Notes: generated by a model not told the origin, from the sequence alone. Positions 24,456 through 33,672 are shown, counted from the stretch's first letter. The stretch: 39,417 bases of DNA from Cognatishimia activa (GCF_001458335.1 NZ_CYTO01000024.1:183304-222720); one strand, 5' to 3'. Program-made: numbers and translations.

Positions 24456-26014
24456 GTGTCTTCCTCGATTAGCGAGTCACGCAGCGCGCGCGCCTCTGCA
24501 AATGTCATTTTGGAGCGGCGGCCCTTTCCCGGCAAGGTGTCTGGGAAATCGGAACGTTCATGCGCCCCGCGGCTTTCCTCGCGCAACAGCGCGGTCGCTG
24601 CAATCAGGGTCGCGGTTGCGCACATATTCTGAAAGCTTGGGGAGGGATCACGCGCTTCCAGCGAAGCGATGTTAAAGAGCGCTTGTTTCAGCCCCGCCGC
24701 ATCGCGGACAACACCCACATGGTTGGTCATGGTTTGGCGCAGTGCATCTACGGCTTGCGAGTCCGGAGGGAAGCCGATGCCGTCAAATACCAAATCGACT
24801 TCTGGAGCATTGGTTGGGTTCCGCCCCTCAGCAATCCCATTCGCACAAATGCGCGCAAAGACGAGGGCCTCCAGCAGACCGTTGGAGGCCAGACGATTGG
24901 CACCATGCAGGCCAGTCGATGAGGCTTCACCGCAGACCCACAGGTTCTGTAAGGAAGCGCGGCCCTGGGTGTCAGTCGCGACGCCGCCCATATGGTAATG
25001 GGCAGCAGGGGCGACTGGGATCGCTTCTTTTGCTGGGTCGATGTTATTGCGCGCGCAATATTCGGCCACCGACGGGAAGAGTGATTTGATGTCTTCTCCC
25101 AGAGCCTCGCGCGTGTCGAGCATAGGGCGGTTGCCCTTCTGGTGCTGTGCAAAGATCGCGCGAGCCACCACGTCGCGGGGGGCAAGTTCGGCGTCAGGGT
25201 GCACAGCGGTCATGAACCGCTCGCCGTGCTTGTTGATCAGGATCGCGCCTTCGCCGCGCAGCGCTTCTGTTGCTAGTGGGGCAGGGTCTTCGCCCACATC
25301 CATCGCGGTGGGATGGAACTGTACAAATTCCGCGTCATCAATTTCAGCACCAGCGCGTGCCGCCATACCAATCACTTGGCCGCGAATACGTGGCGGGTTC
25401 GTGGTGATCGCATAAAGCCCACCAGAGCCGCCACCCGCCAAAAGATAGGCGGAACCGCGCAGCATCACGGGTTCTGAGCGTTCGTCGTCGCTTTCCTGAA
25501 TGGCGATGCCGGTGACCGCTCCGTCTTGAACGTCAAGCTCCACAGCCATCGTGCCTTCCAGCACTTGGATCGATGGGGTCTCGCGGGTCTTTTCAATAAG
25601 GGCGGCCATGATTTCGGCGCCCGCCTGATCGCCCTTCACGCGGACAACGCGTGCAAAACTGTGGGCGGCTTCTCGGCCCAACACATATTGGCCGTCATCC
25701 GTACGATCAAACGGTGTGCCCAGTGTTGTGAGGTCAAGGATGTGGTCGCGCGCTTCTTGGGTGACCATGGTTGCGACCTTGGCATCCACGGTACCCGCGC
25801 CTGCATTCACAGTATCACGCGCATGGTTTTCCGGGCTGTCATTGGCATTCATGGCCGCTGCAACGCCACCTTGCGCCCAAGCAGAGCTAGCGCCTTTACC
25901 AAGGGGCTCTGGTGAAATCACCACCACAGGGCGCGGCGCCAGTTTCAGCGCCGCATAAAGCCCGCCCAAGCCCGCACCGACAATGACTATTCTGTCGGTC
26001 GTAATCTCTTTCAT
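24452..26014 (-). CDS. nadB: L-aspartate oxidase
   Basis: A 520-residue FAD enzyme oxidising L-aspartate to iminoaspartate for quinolinate synthesis. The FAD dinucleotide-binding site is IVIVGAGLGGLYAAL at the N-terminus, followed by SAWAQGGVAAAM. The substrate region has VQFHPTAMD and GERFMTAVHPDAELAPRDVVARAI. The GEASSTGLHGANRLASNGLLEALVFA motif is typical of NadB rather than of succinate dehydrogenase. The C-terminal helical domain is complete. The gene lies six bases after nadA and overlaps nadC. Confidence 0.96.
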   Translation of the reverse strand: MKEITTDRIVIVGAGLGGLYAALKLAPRPVVVISPEPLGKGASSAWAQGGVAAAMNANDSPENHARDTVNAGAGTVDAKVATMVTQEARDHILDLTTLGTPFDRTDDGQYVLGREAAHSFARVVRVKGDQAGAEIMAALIEKTRETPSIQVLEGTMAVELDVQDGAVTGIAIQESDDERSEPVMLRGSAYLLAGGGSGGLYAITTNPPRIRGQVIGMAARAGAEIDDAEFVQFHPTAMDVGEDPAPLATEALRGEGAILINKHGERFMTAVHPDAELAPRDVVARAIFAQHQKGNRPMLDTREALGEDIKSLFPSVAEYCARNNIDPAKEAIPVAPAAHYHMGGVATDTQGRASLQNLWVCGEASSTGLHGANRLASNGLLEALVFARICANGIAEGRNPTNAPEVDLVFDGIGFPPDSQAVDALRQTMTNHVGVVRDAAGLKQALFNIASLEARDPSPSFQNMCATATLIAATALLREESRGAHERSDFPDTLPGKGRRSKMTFAEARALRDSLIEEDT

Positions 26015-26020
26015 CTGTTC

Positions 26021-27070
26021 TTAAAGACCCAGTTTCTTAGAAAGATCGATCATAGCTTGTACAGACTGGCGTGCTTTCACCGCAACTTCGGCGTCCACTT
26101 CGACCTGGTTTTCCATGGTGTGCAGCACATAAAGGATTTTTTCGAGCGAGATCTTCTTCATGTAAGGGCACATGTTGCACGGTTTGGCAAATTCCACTTC
26201 CGGCAGCTCATCGGCGATGTTTGACGCCATAGAGCATTCCGTCACAAGCATCGCTTTTGATGGCTTGTTGTCATGGACCCATTTGATGATGCCGCTGGTG
26301 GAGCCGGTAAAGTCAGATTCCGCGACAACCGCCGGCGTACATTCCGGGTGGGCGATGATTTTGACTTCTGGATCCAATTCGCGATAGGCGCGCAGATCGT
26401 CGGCGGTATATAGCTCGTGCACGATGCAAGAGCCTTCCCAGAAGACCACTTTCTTCTTGGATTGATTGGCCACGTTTTGTGCAAGGAACTGATCAGGTGT
26501 CATGATCACAGTATCGCTGTCCATCGCGTCCACGATTTGCACCGCATTGGACGATGTGCAGCAAATGTCAGAGGCGGCTTTCACCTCAGCTGTTGTGTTC
26601 ACATAAGACACCACAGGCGCGCCTGGGTATTTGGCGCGCATTTCTTCGATGCCTTCGGCGGTGATTGATTCCGCCAAGGAACACCCTGCGGCCATGTCCG
26701 GCATAAGAACGGTTTTCTCAGGGCTGAGGATTTTGGACGTTTCCGCCATGAAGTGCACGCCCGCTTGGACGATCACATCAGCCTCGACCTTACCCGCTTG
26801 CATGGCAAGCTGCAGGCTGTCGCCGACAAAGTCACTGACCCCGTGAAAAATTTCCGGCGTCATATAATTGTGGCCCAGAATGACCGCGTTGCGTTCTTTC
26901 TTGAGGTCATTAATCGCCTTCACATAGGGCGCATAAATTGCCCAGTCAGCAGGCGAGATCACGCGGTCCATCGTTTGATAGATGTCCTGCATGGAATCCG
27001 CCAATTCTGGGTTTGGCTTGAGGTCGTAAGCCTCGTTAAGGTCCTTGCGCAAATTGGTAAGATCGAGCAT
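26021..27070 (-). CDS. nadA: Quinolinate synthase
   Basis: A 349-residue [4Fe-4S] enzyme condensing iminoaspartate with dihydroxyacetone phosphate to quinolinate. Cluster-ligand Cys are visible in AAGCSLAES, DICCTSSNA and CNMCPYMKKI. GHNYMTPEI near the N-terminus and HPECTPAVV are also diagnostic. I chose the ATG at 27070, which has AGGGA eight bases upstream and gives the usual family length. An ATG at 27103 would add 11 residues. It is the first gene of nadABC. Confidence 0.95.
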   Translation of the reverse strand: MLDLTNLRKDLNEAYDLKPNPELADSMQDIYQTMDRVISPADWAIYAPYVKAINDLKKERNAVILGHNYMTPEIFHGVSDFVGDSLQLAMQAGKVEADVIVQAGVHFMAETSKILSPEKTVLMPDMAAGCSLAESITAEGIEEMRAKYPGAPVVSYVNTTAEVKAASDICCTSSNAVQIVDAMDSDTVIMTPDQFLAQNVANQSKKKVVFWEGSCIVHELYTADDLRAYRELDPEVKIIAHPECTPAVVAESDFTGSTSGIIKWVHDNKPSKAMLVTECSMASNIADELPEVEFAKPCNMCPYMKKISLEKILYVLHTMENQVEVDAEVAVKARQSVQAMIDLSKKLGL

Positions 27071-27175
27071 CGGTCTGTTCCCTATGAGTGCGTTAAGGTG
27101 CATTTACACGCCTGTTACAATATAGGCGAGCGTTATAAGGGCTTTAGGGGGAAGATAAGTGCAATTTTCCCGAAA

Positions 27176-27192
27176 TTGGTTTGGAAAACCAA
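27176..27192. promoter_or_regulatory. Inverted repeat upstream of nadA
   Basis: TTGGTTT (27176-27182) and AAACCAA (27186-27192) form a perfect 7-bp dyad with a 3-bp spacer, 106 bp before the nadA start, in a 185-bp gap that is otherwise without genes. It could be an operator for the NAD operon. No regulator is known from this window. Confidence 0.35.
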
Positions 27193-27255
27193 CCAACGTT
27201 TCGTCGTGAGTTGGCGTATTTTTCCACGCGGTCAAATAAGGTGGCAAAGTTTGCG

Positions 27256-27795
27256 CTAACGACCGAGCCAACGGAGCAGAACGGGAGCAAACGAAACAAT
27301 CATGACGATTCTAAGGATGTGATGCAGGACCACATAGGTTAGATCGCCGCCCGCGATAATCGCTAGAACGACCATTTCGGACTGTCCGCCGGGCAAAAAC
27401 GCAAGAAATGCATCCAGCCCAGGAGCAACACCGAAAACCACAATCACTTCGATGAAAATCAAGGAGAGCAGGGCAAGCTGTAGCCCGTTCACAACGCCCG
27501 CAAAAACGTAGCGTTTGAATTCGTCCCAAGTAAGCCCCACGTATTTGGCGCCCACCCCAATGGCGATGAAAAACTGACTTGCCCAGATCATTTCAGCGGG
27601 CGGGCGTTGGGTGATAATCCCACTTAAGCTTAGAATTGTGGTTAGGATCATTGGGCCAATGATCGTCGCGCCAAGCAACTTGAGCTTAGCTGCAAGCCAC
27701 CAACCGCCAAGACCGGCAAAAACAAACAGCGCTAGTTGGAGAGGCGGTGTTTCAGTTGCTGCTTTTCCGGTCGAGCAAGAAGGTCTACGTCCCAA
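27256..27795 (-). CDS. AbrB-family membrane protein, C-terminal part (frameshifted)
   Basis: The second half of an AbrB-family (not the Bacillus regulator) integral membrane protein. Residues from about 19 onward (PLQLALFVFAGLGGWWLA) continue the duplicated membrane domain of the preceding reading frame and end with FLPGGQSEMVVLAIIAGGDLTYVVLHHILRI. This matches the FGEAAGGN... segment of the first half as an internal duplicate. The only upstream start is a TTG without a ribosome binding site, so independent translation is unlikely. Restoring one base to the run at 27763-27766 joins both parts into a 341-residue protein of normal family length. Confidence 0.7.
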   Translation of the reverse strand: MGRRPSCSTGKAATETPPLQLALFVFAGLGGWWLAAKLKLLGATIIGPMILTTILSLSGIITQRPPAEMIWASQFFIAIGVGAKYVGLTWDEFKRYVFAGVVNGLQLALLSLIFIEVIVVFGVAPGLDAFLAFLPGGQSEMVVLAIIAGGDLTYVVLHHILRIVMIVSFAPVLLRWLGR

Positions 27796-28280
27796 AATGC
27801 GCTCAAAACAATAGGTGCAAGGCCGATGATCATTAGGACACGCGTCGCATGGATCAAACTCAGCGCCCGCACATTGCCACCGGCGGCCTCCCCGAAAATC
27901 AGCAAGTCCTGAAGCCCGCCGGGCATTGCGCCGTAGTAGGACGTCACTGGATCAAGTTTGAAGAGTTTGCGGAAGAGCGGATAAGATGTCAGGCCGATGA
28001 GCACGATAAACACGGGCACAATTGCAAGTGAGGTTGCCATACGCGGAACCGTAGCCAACACGTCTGGCGTAATGGACGCACCGATCGCAACGCCGAGTAT
28101 CGTGCGGAACGCAAAGTTCAGAAATTTCTGCATCTGAAGGTTTGCGCCAAGCAAAGCCGCTATCAGGCACAACACCAGCGGTCCCATCAAAAAAGGAAGG
28201 GGCAGGCCAAGCAGAATGAAAAGTAAAACGCCGGTGGCGCCAATCCCATAGGTCTTTAGCTGCGTTGCGATGTTATTCAT
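27732..28280 (-). CDS. AbrB-family membrane protein, N-terminal part (frameshifted)
   Basis: The first half of the broken AbrB-family gene, 182 residues as it stands, with about five hydrophobic segments. It includes LPFLMGPLVLCLIAALLGA and YYGAMPGGLQDLLIFGEAAGGN, typical of the AbrB duplication domain. Translation begins at an ATG with GAGG five bases upstream, so expression signals are intact. It then runs out of frame into PEKQQLKHRLSN and stops. The expected continuation (PEKAATETPPLQLALF) is present in the neighbouring frame. Family members are proposed transporters or regulators of uncertain substrate. It is either a recent pseudogene, a phase-variable gene or a sequencing error. Confidence 0.75.
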   Translation of the reverse strand: MNNIATQLKTYGIGATGVLLFILLGLPLPFLMGPLVLCLIAALLGANLQMQKFLNFAFRTILGVAIGASITPDVLATVPRMATSLAIVPVFIVLIGLTSYPLFRKLFKLDPVTSYYGAMPGGLQDLLIFGEAAGGNVRALSLIHATRVLMIIGLAPIVLSAFWDVDLLARPEKQQLKHRLSN

Positions 28281-28431
28281 TCGGGCCTCTTACCAAACTG
28301 GCTTACGGCCTTTCTGCTGCGTCGGGAAGACAAATCTGCGCGGTGGCTTGCTTGCTTTAAACTATCCCTTGCAATGACTAGACGTCTAAAGCCTTATCGG
28401 GCATAGATTGTGTATCGACTTGGAGGCGCCT

Positions 28432-28818
28432 ATGGGCATTCTAAACTCTCTTTTGCGTGCAGTAACTTGGTGGAACGGGCAGACGCTCAACACCCAGATT
28501 TTTACTTGGCGCAAAGGCGAAAAGGTCGGCGAAGACGATCAGGGCAATGCGTATTACCGCAACGCCGACGACAGCAAACGCTGGGTGATTTACAACGGCG
28601 AAGCGGAAGCCAGCCGGGTGAGTCCTGATTGGCATGGATGGTTGCATCGCACCTTTGACGAGGTTCCGTCCGAAAAGCCGCTGAAAAAGAAGTCTTGGGA
28701 AAAGCCACATCAGGAAAATCTGACCGGAACGGCCTTGGCATATGCGCCATCAGGTTCTATCCGTACGAAAACCCCGACGGAACGGTCTGACTACGAGGCC
28801 TGGTCCCCGGAGTCCTAA
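28432..28818 (+). CDS. NDUFA12-family complex I accessory subunit
   Basis: A 128-residue protein homologous to mitochondrial NDUFA12 (B17.2), an accessory subunit of respiratory NADH:ubiquinone oxidoreductase also found in alphaproteobacteria. The conserved block runs from [13 protein letters not shown] through [23 protein letters not shown]. The C-terminal part ([18 protein letters not shown]) is also typical. GGAGG at 28422-28426 fixes the ATG at 28432. A 10-bp palindrome TAGACGTCTA (28379-28388) lies 43 bp upstream. It opens the plus-strand set with mlaD and the DUF2155 gene. Confidence 0.93.
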   Translation: MGILNSLLRAVTWWNGQTLNTQIFTWRKGEKVGEDDQGNAYYRNADDSKRWVIYNGEAEASRVSPDWHGWLHRTFDEVPSEKPLKKKSWEKPHQENLTGTALAYAPSGSIRTKTPTERSDYEAWSPES

Positions 28819-28846
28819 GTAGATTAAGTAGCGGTACGGGCAACAC

Positions 28847-29293
28847 ATGGCAGCTCAAAACACTGAAATCGCGGTCGGCGGCGTCGTTCTTGCGGCGGCA
28901 ATTGGATTTGCCGTTTATATGGGGCAAGCCACGGGTTTCGCATCCAGCTCTAGCGGATACGATCTGAATGCTTCATTCCGCTCCATTGAAGGTGTGACGG
29001 TGGGCACAGATGTACGGCTCGCAGGCGTCAAAATTGGTACCGTGACCGATATCGCGCTGAACCCACAAACATTCCGCGCCGACGCGCAATTGACCGTTCA
29101 GGACGATATTTTGCTTCCTGACGATACAGCAGTTGTCATTTCTTCAGAGGGTCTTTTGGGTGGGAACTTCGTGGAAATCCTGCCGGGTGGTTCGCCTTTC
29201 AATTTGGAAGAGGGGGCCGAGATCGAAGACACGCAAGGCGCGGTTAGCTTGATCTCACTGCTTCTGAAATTTGTGTCCGGTGGCGACGAATGA
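28847..29293 (+). CDS. mlaD: MlaD-like MCE-domain lipid transport protein
   Basis: A 148-residue inner-membrane-anchored MCE protein. One membrane span lies at about residues 8-26. The MCE domain follows, with LNASFRSIEGVTVGTDVRLAGVKIGTV and the closing SSEGLLGGNFVEILPGG. In the Mla system MlaD forms a hexameric ring that carries phospholipid between the outer membrane and the MlaFE ABC transporter. No mlaE, mlaF or mlaC is present in the window. The gene overlaps the DUF2155 gene by ATGA. Confidence 0.88.
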   Translation: MAAQNTEIAVGGVVLAAAIGFAVYMGQATGFASSSSGYDLNASFRSIEGVTVGTDVRLAGVKIGTVTDIALNPQTFRADAQLTVQDDILLPDDTAVVISSEGLLGGNFVEILPGGSPFNLEEGAEIEDTQGAVSLISLLLKFVSGGDE

Positions 29294-29787
29294 AACGGCT
29301 GACGATCGCGGCATTGGCGCTTTCGGCATCGTTCGCGTCCGCGCAAGACATCATTATTGAAGAACTCGACAGCACGCTTGATGGAACGATTATCGAGCTG
29401 GACGGTTTAGAAGACGGTATTTTCCTGCGCCAGTCGCCTCTGTTCGAAGAAGTCATCGAAGAGGTGCGTGCGGTCCCGGGTACAGGCGCTGTGCTGCGCG
29501 GCTTGGATAAGCTCAGCGGGCAGGTCGAAGATTTCGAGCTGCAAAACGGCTTTAGCGTTGGCTTTGGCAATTTGCGGGTTGATTTGGCAGAGTGCCGTCA
29601 CCCCGATGACAATGCGACCGGTGAAGCTTTTGCATTCCTAACGATCTACGATGGCCCGGCAGTGGGTGAGCCAGCCTTTCAAGGCTGGATGATTGCATCT
29701 TCCCCAGCGCTTAGCGCAATGGATCATGCACGCTATGACGTCTGGGTTCTACGCTGCACGACTGCCGCCGCTGAAGGCAATGAATAA
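29290..29787 (+). CDS. DUF2155 exported protein
   Basis: A 165-residue protein with an N-terminal signal peptide ending SFASAQ. The DUF2155 core is recognisable in LRGLDKLSGQVEDFEL, VDLAECRHPDDN, AFLTIYDG, and FQGWMIASSPALSAMDHARYDVWVLRC, including two conserved Cys that probably form a disulfide. The function of the family is unknown. Constant linkage with mlaD, overlapping here by four bases, suggests a role at the envelope. Its last 55 bases overlap the convergent aat gene. Confidence 0.9.
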   Translation: MKRLTIAALALSASFASAQDIIIEELDSTLDGTIIELDGLEDGIFLRQSPLFEEVIEEVRAVPGTGAVLRGLDKLSGQVEDFELQNGFSVGFGNLRVDLAECRHPDDNATGEAFAFLTIYDGPAVGEPAFQGWMIASSPALSAMDHARYDVWVLRCTTAAAEGNE

Positions 29788-30371
29788 GCCTGAATATCTG
29801 CTTGTTTGACGACAGCTTTTGCCAGCGCCTCATGGTATTCATCACGGGACAGCTCGATTGCGCCAAGTGATTGCAAATGCTCCGTTAAGAACTGCGTGTC
29901 AAACAGTTCAAAGCCACATTTTGAGAGATGCGTGGTCAGGTAAGCCAGCGCGATTTTGCTGGCATCCGTTACCCGTGAAAACATGCTTTCCCCAAAAAAC
30001 GCAGCGCCCAAGGTAACACCGTAGACGCCGCCAATCAGGCGATCATCTTCGGACCATACTTCTATGGAATGCGCTTGAGATTTCTCGTGTAACGCTATGT
30101 ATAGTTTGCGGATTTCGCCGTTGATCCAAGTATCTGATCGGTCTGCGCACCCATCGAGAACACCTTCGAAATCTTTATTCAACGACACACGAAATCCGCC
30201 CCGACGAATGCGTTTCGTCAAGCTTCGGGAAATATGAAAATCGTCGATAGGAAAGACGCCGCGGCGTTTTGGGTCGACCCAGAATATTTCTGGATCGTCC
30301 CGATGCTCCGACATGGGAAAGACACCCAAACCATAGGCGCGCATTAACATTTCTGGCGTGATATGGCCCAT
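29733..30371 (-). CDS. aat: Leucyl/phenylalanyl-tRNA-protein transferase
   Basis: A 212-residue enzyme that adds Leu or Phe from aminoacyl-tRNA to proteins with N-terminal Lys or Arg, targeting them for ClpAP degradation (N-end rule). Motifs are GVFPMSEHRDDPEIFWVDPKRRGVFP, HSIEVW, and IGGVYGVTLGAAFFGESMFSR. It lies 21 bp after accC and is probably cotranscribed with accBC. The last 18 codons (SLPSAAAVVQRR) overlap the DUF2155 gene on the other strand. Confidence 0.95.
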   Translation of the reverse strand: MGHITPEMLMRAYGLGVFPMSEHRDDPEIFWVDPKRRGVFPIDDFHISRSLTKRIRRGGFRVSLNKDFEGVLDGCADRSDTWINGEIRKLYIALHEKSQAHSIEVWSEDDRLIGGVYGVTLGAAFFGESMFSRVTDASKIALAYLTTHLSKCGFELFDTQFLTEHLQSLGAIELSRDEYHEALAKAVVKQADIQAYSLPSAAAVVQRRTQTS

Positions 30372-30392
30372 GTTATTGCACGCCCAAAGGCA

Positions 30393-31739
30393 TCAGTCGT
30401 AAGTGGCCTCGAGCCATTTCTCCAACCAGTGAATGTTGTATTCACCAGTGTGGATGTCTTCTTCTTCCAGCAAAGCGTGGAACAAAGGAACGGTGGTGTC
30501 GATACCGTCGATGATCAGCTCACCCAAAGCACGGTGCAGACGCGCGAGCGCCTCTGCGCGATCCCGACCATGCACGATCAGTTTGCCAATCAAGCTGTCG
30601 TAGTAAGGGGGGATGGAGTAGCCATCGTACAATGCTGAGTCCATGCGCACACCCAGACCGCCAGGAGCGTGGAACTGAGTGATTTTACCCGGACATGGTG
30701 CAAAGTTTGGAAGGCGTTCTGCGTTCAGGCGAACCTCGATGGAGTGTCCGTTGATTTCCAGATCATCCTGACCAAAAGACATATCCATGCCTGCGGCGAC
30801 TCGGATTTGTTCGCGCACCAAGTCCACACCAAAGATGCTTTCGGTCACCGGATGTTCCACTTGAAGGCGGGTGTTCATCTCGATGAAGTAGAACTCGCCA
30901 TTCTCATACAGGAACTCGATGGTACCCGCGCCGATATAGTTGATCTTCGCAACCGCATCCGCACAGACTTTACCGATTGCCGCACGTTCTTCTGGCGTGA
31001 TGCAAGGGCCGGGTGCCTCTTCAAAGACCTTTTGGTGGCGACGCTGCAGGGAACAATCGCGTTCACCCAAATGCACCGCTTTGCCTTTGCCGTCACCAAA
31101 GACTTGGATCTCGATGTGGCGTGGGGTGGTGAGGTACTTTTCGATATAGACCTCATCGTTACCAAAGGCGGCTTTGCCTTCTGCACGCGCGGTCCTAAAG
31201 GCCGATTCCATGTCCGCAGCGGTTTGCGCCACTTTCATACCGCGACCACCACCACCGGCGGTGGCTTTGATGATCACCGGATAGCCGATCTCTTCACCAA
31301 TACGCTTGGCTGCCTCCAGATCAGGTACACCACCGTCAGAACCCGGCACACAAGGCACGCCCAGATCTTTCATAGTGTCCTTGGCGGTGATCTTGTCACC
31401 CATCACGCGGATATGCTCGGCTGTAGGGCCGATGAATGTCAGGTCATGATCTTCCACGATCTGCACAAAGTTCGCGTTTTCCGAGAGGAAGCCATAACCC
31501 GGGTGGATCGCTTGCGCGCCGGTTATTTCACAGGCGGCAATGATAGACGCCATGTTCAGGTAGCTGTCGGTGCCCGGCGCAGGGCCGATGCAGACAGCCT
31601 CATCCGCCATGCGCACGTGCATCGCATCTGCGTCCGCGGTGGAGTGCACCGCAACAGACTGGATGCCCATCTCGCGGCAGGCACGGATCACACGCAATGC
31701 GATCTCGCCACGGTTGGCAATAAGGATTTTGTCAAACAT
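30393..31739 (-). CDS. accC: Acetyl-CoA carboxylase biotin carboxylase subunit
   Basis: A 448-residue ATP-grasp enzyme that carboxylates biotin on AccB, the first half-reaction of fatty-acid synthesis. The canonical start [17 protein letters not shown] sets the ATG at 31739. The Gly-rich ATP loop is [13 protein letters not shown], and [20 protein letters not shown] and [16 protein letters not shown] carry the metal, bicarbonate and biotin residues. It lies ten bases after accB, the usual accBC operon. Confidence 0.97.
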   Translation of the reverse strand: MFDKILIANRGEIALRVIRACREMGIQSVAVHSTADADAMHVRMADEAVCIGPAPGTDSYLNMASIIAACEITGAQAIHPGYGFLSENANFVQIVEDHDLTFIGPTAEHIRVMGDKITAKDTMKDLGVPCVPGSDGGVPDLEAAKRIGEEIGYPVIIKATAGGGGRGMKVAQTAADMESAFRTARAEGKAAFGNDEVYIEKYLTTPRHIEIQVFGDGKGKAVHLGERDCSLQRRHQKVFEEAPGPCITPEERAAIGKVCADAVAKINYIGAGTIEFLYENGEFYFIEMNTRLQVEHPVTESIFGVDLVREQIRVAAGMDMSFGQDDLEINGHSIEVRLNAERLPNFAPCPGKITQFHAPGGLGVRMDSALYDGYSIPPYYDSLIGKLIVHGRDRAEALARLHRALGELIIDGIDTTVPLFHALLEEEDIHTGEYNIHWLEKWLEATYD

Positions 31740-31749
31740 CGTCAGTGCC

Positions 31750-32238
31750 TTACTCGATGATGACCAGAGGTGCGCCAAATTCAACGGACGCGCCGTCTTC
31801 GACCAGAATGCGTTTCACAGTACCGGATTTTGTTGCCGGAATGTGGTTCATGGTCTTCATCGCTTCAACGATCAGCAATGTGTCACCTTCAGAAACGGTT
31901 GCACCGACAGAGATAAACGCTGGCGCGCCAGGTTCCGCTTGCAGATACACAGTGCCGACCATCGGAGAGGTCACGGCGCCTGGATGGCTTGCCGGATCAT
32001 CATTGGCAGCTGCCGGAGCTGCGGCGGGTGCTGCAGCTGGCGCGGCGGCAACCGGTGCTGCTGCTGCTGGTGCTGCAACGGCGGCGACCACTTCTTTCTG
32101 GCGGCTGACACGCACGTTGATGCTGTCATCTTCGCCATATTCGCGCATGACTTCGATTTCGGTCAATTCGTTGGACTGCAACAGCTCTGCCAGAGCCTGA
32201 ATAAAGGCGACGTCAGAGTCGGTGGTTTTTTTGCTCAT
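31750..32238 (-). CDS. accB: Biotin carboxyl carrier protein of acetyl-CoA carboxylase
   Basis: A 162-residue carrier. The C-terminal biotinyl domain has the biotinylated Lys in [10 protein letters not shown]. The N-terminal part is joined to it by a flexible Ala/Pro-rich linker of about 30 residues encoded by repetitive GC-rich DNA. The ATG at 32238, preceded by GAGGACA, gives the expected [13 protein letters not shown] start. A frame 23 codons longer exists without support. It heads the accB-accC-aat set. Confidence 0.96.
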   Translation of the reverse strand: MSKKTTDSDVAFIQALAELLQSNELTEIEVMREYGEDDSINVRVSRQKEVVAAVAAPAAAAPVAAAPAAAPAAAPAAANDDPASHPGAVTSPMVGTVYLQAEPGAPAFISVGATVSEGDTLLIVEAMKTMNHIPATKSGTVKRILVEDGASVEFGAPLVIIE

Positions 32239-32389
32239 GTTTGTCCTCTGTCGCGCGCCGGGCGCGCGCACTAAGTTTGTTTCCCCTAGGGGAGGCTTAT
32301 AGGGCAAATTTTCGACAAGTGAAAGCGGCCCTTCGTCTAAGAAAGCGCTTGTTTTTAACTTGGCAAGGGGGAATTTTCGCCACTTAGTC

Positions 32390-32932
32390 TCAAAGTGGCA
32401 TCCCAGAGAGTTTTGCCACCAATTCCGCGAGCTTACGTGCGCCGAACTTTTTCAAAAGGCGGGCGCGATACTCTTCGACGGTGCGGTAACTGATTTCCAG
32501 TTCCAGTCCAATTTCTTTCGAAGTCATGCCACGGCAAGTGAGAATCGCGATCTCTCGTTCCCTTTGGGTGAGGCTGACAACCGGACGTTCATCCGAGAGA
32601 TCGGCAAAGGTCCAAACACCACAATGGAACGGGTTTTCCGGCGTCAGGGACTTGCCCCTTACACGGCACCAAAACAGGCTGCCATCGGCCCGTTTCATAA
32701 TGCGCTCATCGTGATAAGCGCCTTGTTCTTCAAGGGCATCTTTGACTTTAGCGCCGATGTTCTCAAAGTCTTCCTCAGAAGCATAGAATTCCGCAATGGA
32801 TTTGCCGCGACATGCTTCGACGGTTTTCCCGAACATGGCCGCAAAGGCTTCATTGGGTGCGCGCACAATCCGGTTTTCCAGAACGCAAATGCCTATGGGC
32901 GCATGGGTGAAGGCGAGATCTGAAATCGACAT
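32390..32932 (-). CDS. PAS-LuxR transcriptional regulator
   Basis: A 180-residue regulator with two domains. A PAS sensor spans about residues 1-112 ([25 protein letters not shown], then [10 protein letters not shown] and VWTFADLS). A LuxR-type helix-turn-helix spans residues 118-180 ([43 protein letters not shown]). There is no receiver or autoinducer domain, so the signal is probably sensed by the PAS domain. The start is uncertain: ATG at 32932 begins the PAS domain neatly, while 33034 is also in frame, and neither has a good Shine-Dalgarno. It is divergent from the M23 lipoprotein gene. Confidence 0.85.
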   Translation of the reverse strand: MSISDLAFTHAPIGICVLENRIVRAPNEAFAAMFGKTVEACRGKSIAEFYASEEDFENIGAKVKDALEEQGAYHDERIMKRADGSLFWCRVRGKSLTPENPFHCGVWTFADLSDERPVVSLTQREREIAILTCRGMTSKEIGLELEISYRTVEEYRARLLKKFGARKLAELVAKLSGMPL

Positions 32933-33065
32933 GGGCGCAACAATGCACAGGCTGGGGCGAATGCCAAGAGTTTGCGACGACTTTCCTCTTCGCGCGAAGT
33001 CATTGACCGAGCCGGTTTTCTTTCGCAGTCTCATTCTGGGATGGAAAATAGATTGGGTACAAAGA

Positions 33066-33671
33066 ATGAGGATTTTTTTACTTTTTACCGGAGCGCTGTT
33101 GGCGCTCAGCGGATGCCTTTCTGATGAAAAAGCTTTTGGGACAGCAGCAGGCTATGGGCGGTCTTATCACACACCGATTGATGTGGTGATGCCGGCCAAT
33201 GCGCCCTCAATTACACAACAATTCAGAAAGATCGAAGGCAATGAGCATTACGGTTTCGATATTCACGCCCCGATCGGCACCCCAGTCTTAGCGGCGGCAG
33301 GGGGAAAAGTCATTCGATCTTATTGGGGTCCGGCGTTCGGTAATCAAATCGAAATTCTGCACCCCGCAGATTCATCCGGTAAGACATCTAGGACACGCTA
33401 TGTGCATCTGGACGATCGTATCTCGGTCGTCGGGGATCAAGTGGCACGCGGGCAGCAGATTGGAACGCTTGGAATTAGTGGATTTCTTTCCAGCGGCTTT
33501 CCGCACCTACATTTTGAAACGCTTTACCGCGGCACAAGTATTGTTCGCAGCGCTCGTGATCCAAATCTTTTCTGGGTTGATGGTGAAGGAAAAGTAACCT
33601 GCTATGCGCCCAAGCACGACGGTCTTGGGACGGATACTTTTTTGTTAACCTATCCGGTGCCCTGTAATTGA
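33066..33671 (+). CDS. M23-family peptidase lipoprotein (LytM domain)
   Basis: A 201-residue envelope protein. The lipobox is LSGC (Cys17). The LytM/M23 domain has a full zinc site: His61 and Asp65 in HYGFD, and HLHFE with His147 and His149. RYVHLDD provides the additional conserved His114. Such proteins cleave peptidoglycan cross-bridges, and here the metal ligands look intact, so activity is likely. The C-terminus holds two Cys. The gene ends in an intrinsic terminator. The start ATG at 33066 gives a normal lipoprotein signal peptide. Confidence 0.88.
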   Translation: MRIFLLFTGALLALSGCLSDEKAFGTAAGYGRSYHTPIDVVMPANAPSITQQFRKIEGNEHYGFDIHAPIGTPVLAAAGGKVIRSYWGPAFGNQIEILHPADSSGKTSRTRYVHLDDRISVVGDQVARGQQIGTLGISGFLSSGFPHLHFETLYRGTSIVRSARDPNLFWVDGEGKVTCYAPKHDGLGTDTFLLTYPVPCN

Positions 33672-33672
33672 A

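Noticed and set aside
27732-27795. Programmed -1 frameshift in the AbrB-family gene
   Set aside because: The zero-frame site G-GAA-AAG does not fit the X-XXY-YYZ slippery rule, and no clear downstream stimulatory structure was seen; a one-base deletion explains it better.
30669-31760. 363-residue open frame antisense to accC
   Set aside because: It mirrors accC codons, is His/Asp/Arg-rich in the pattern of antisense shadows and has no recognisable domain.
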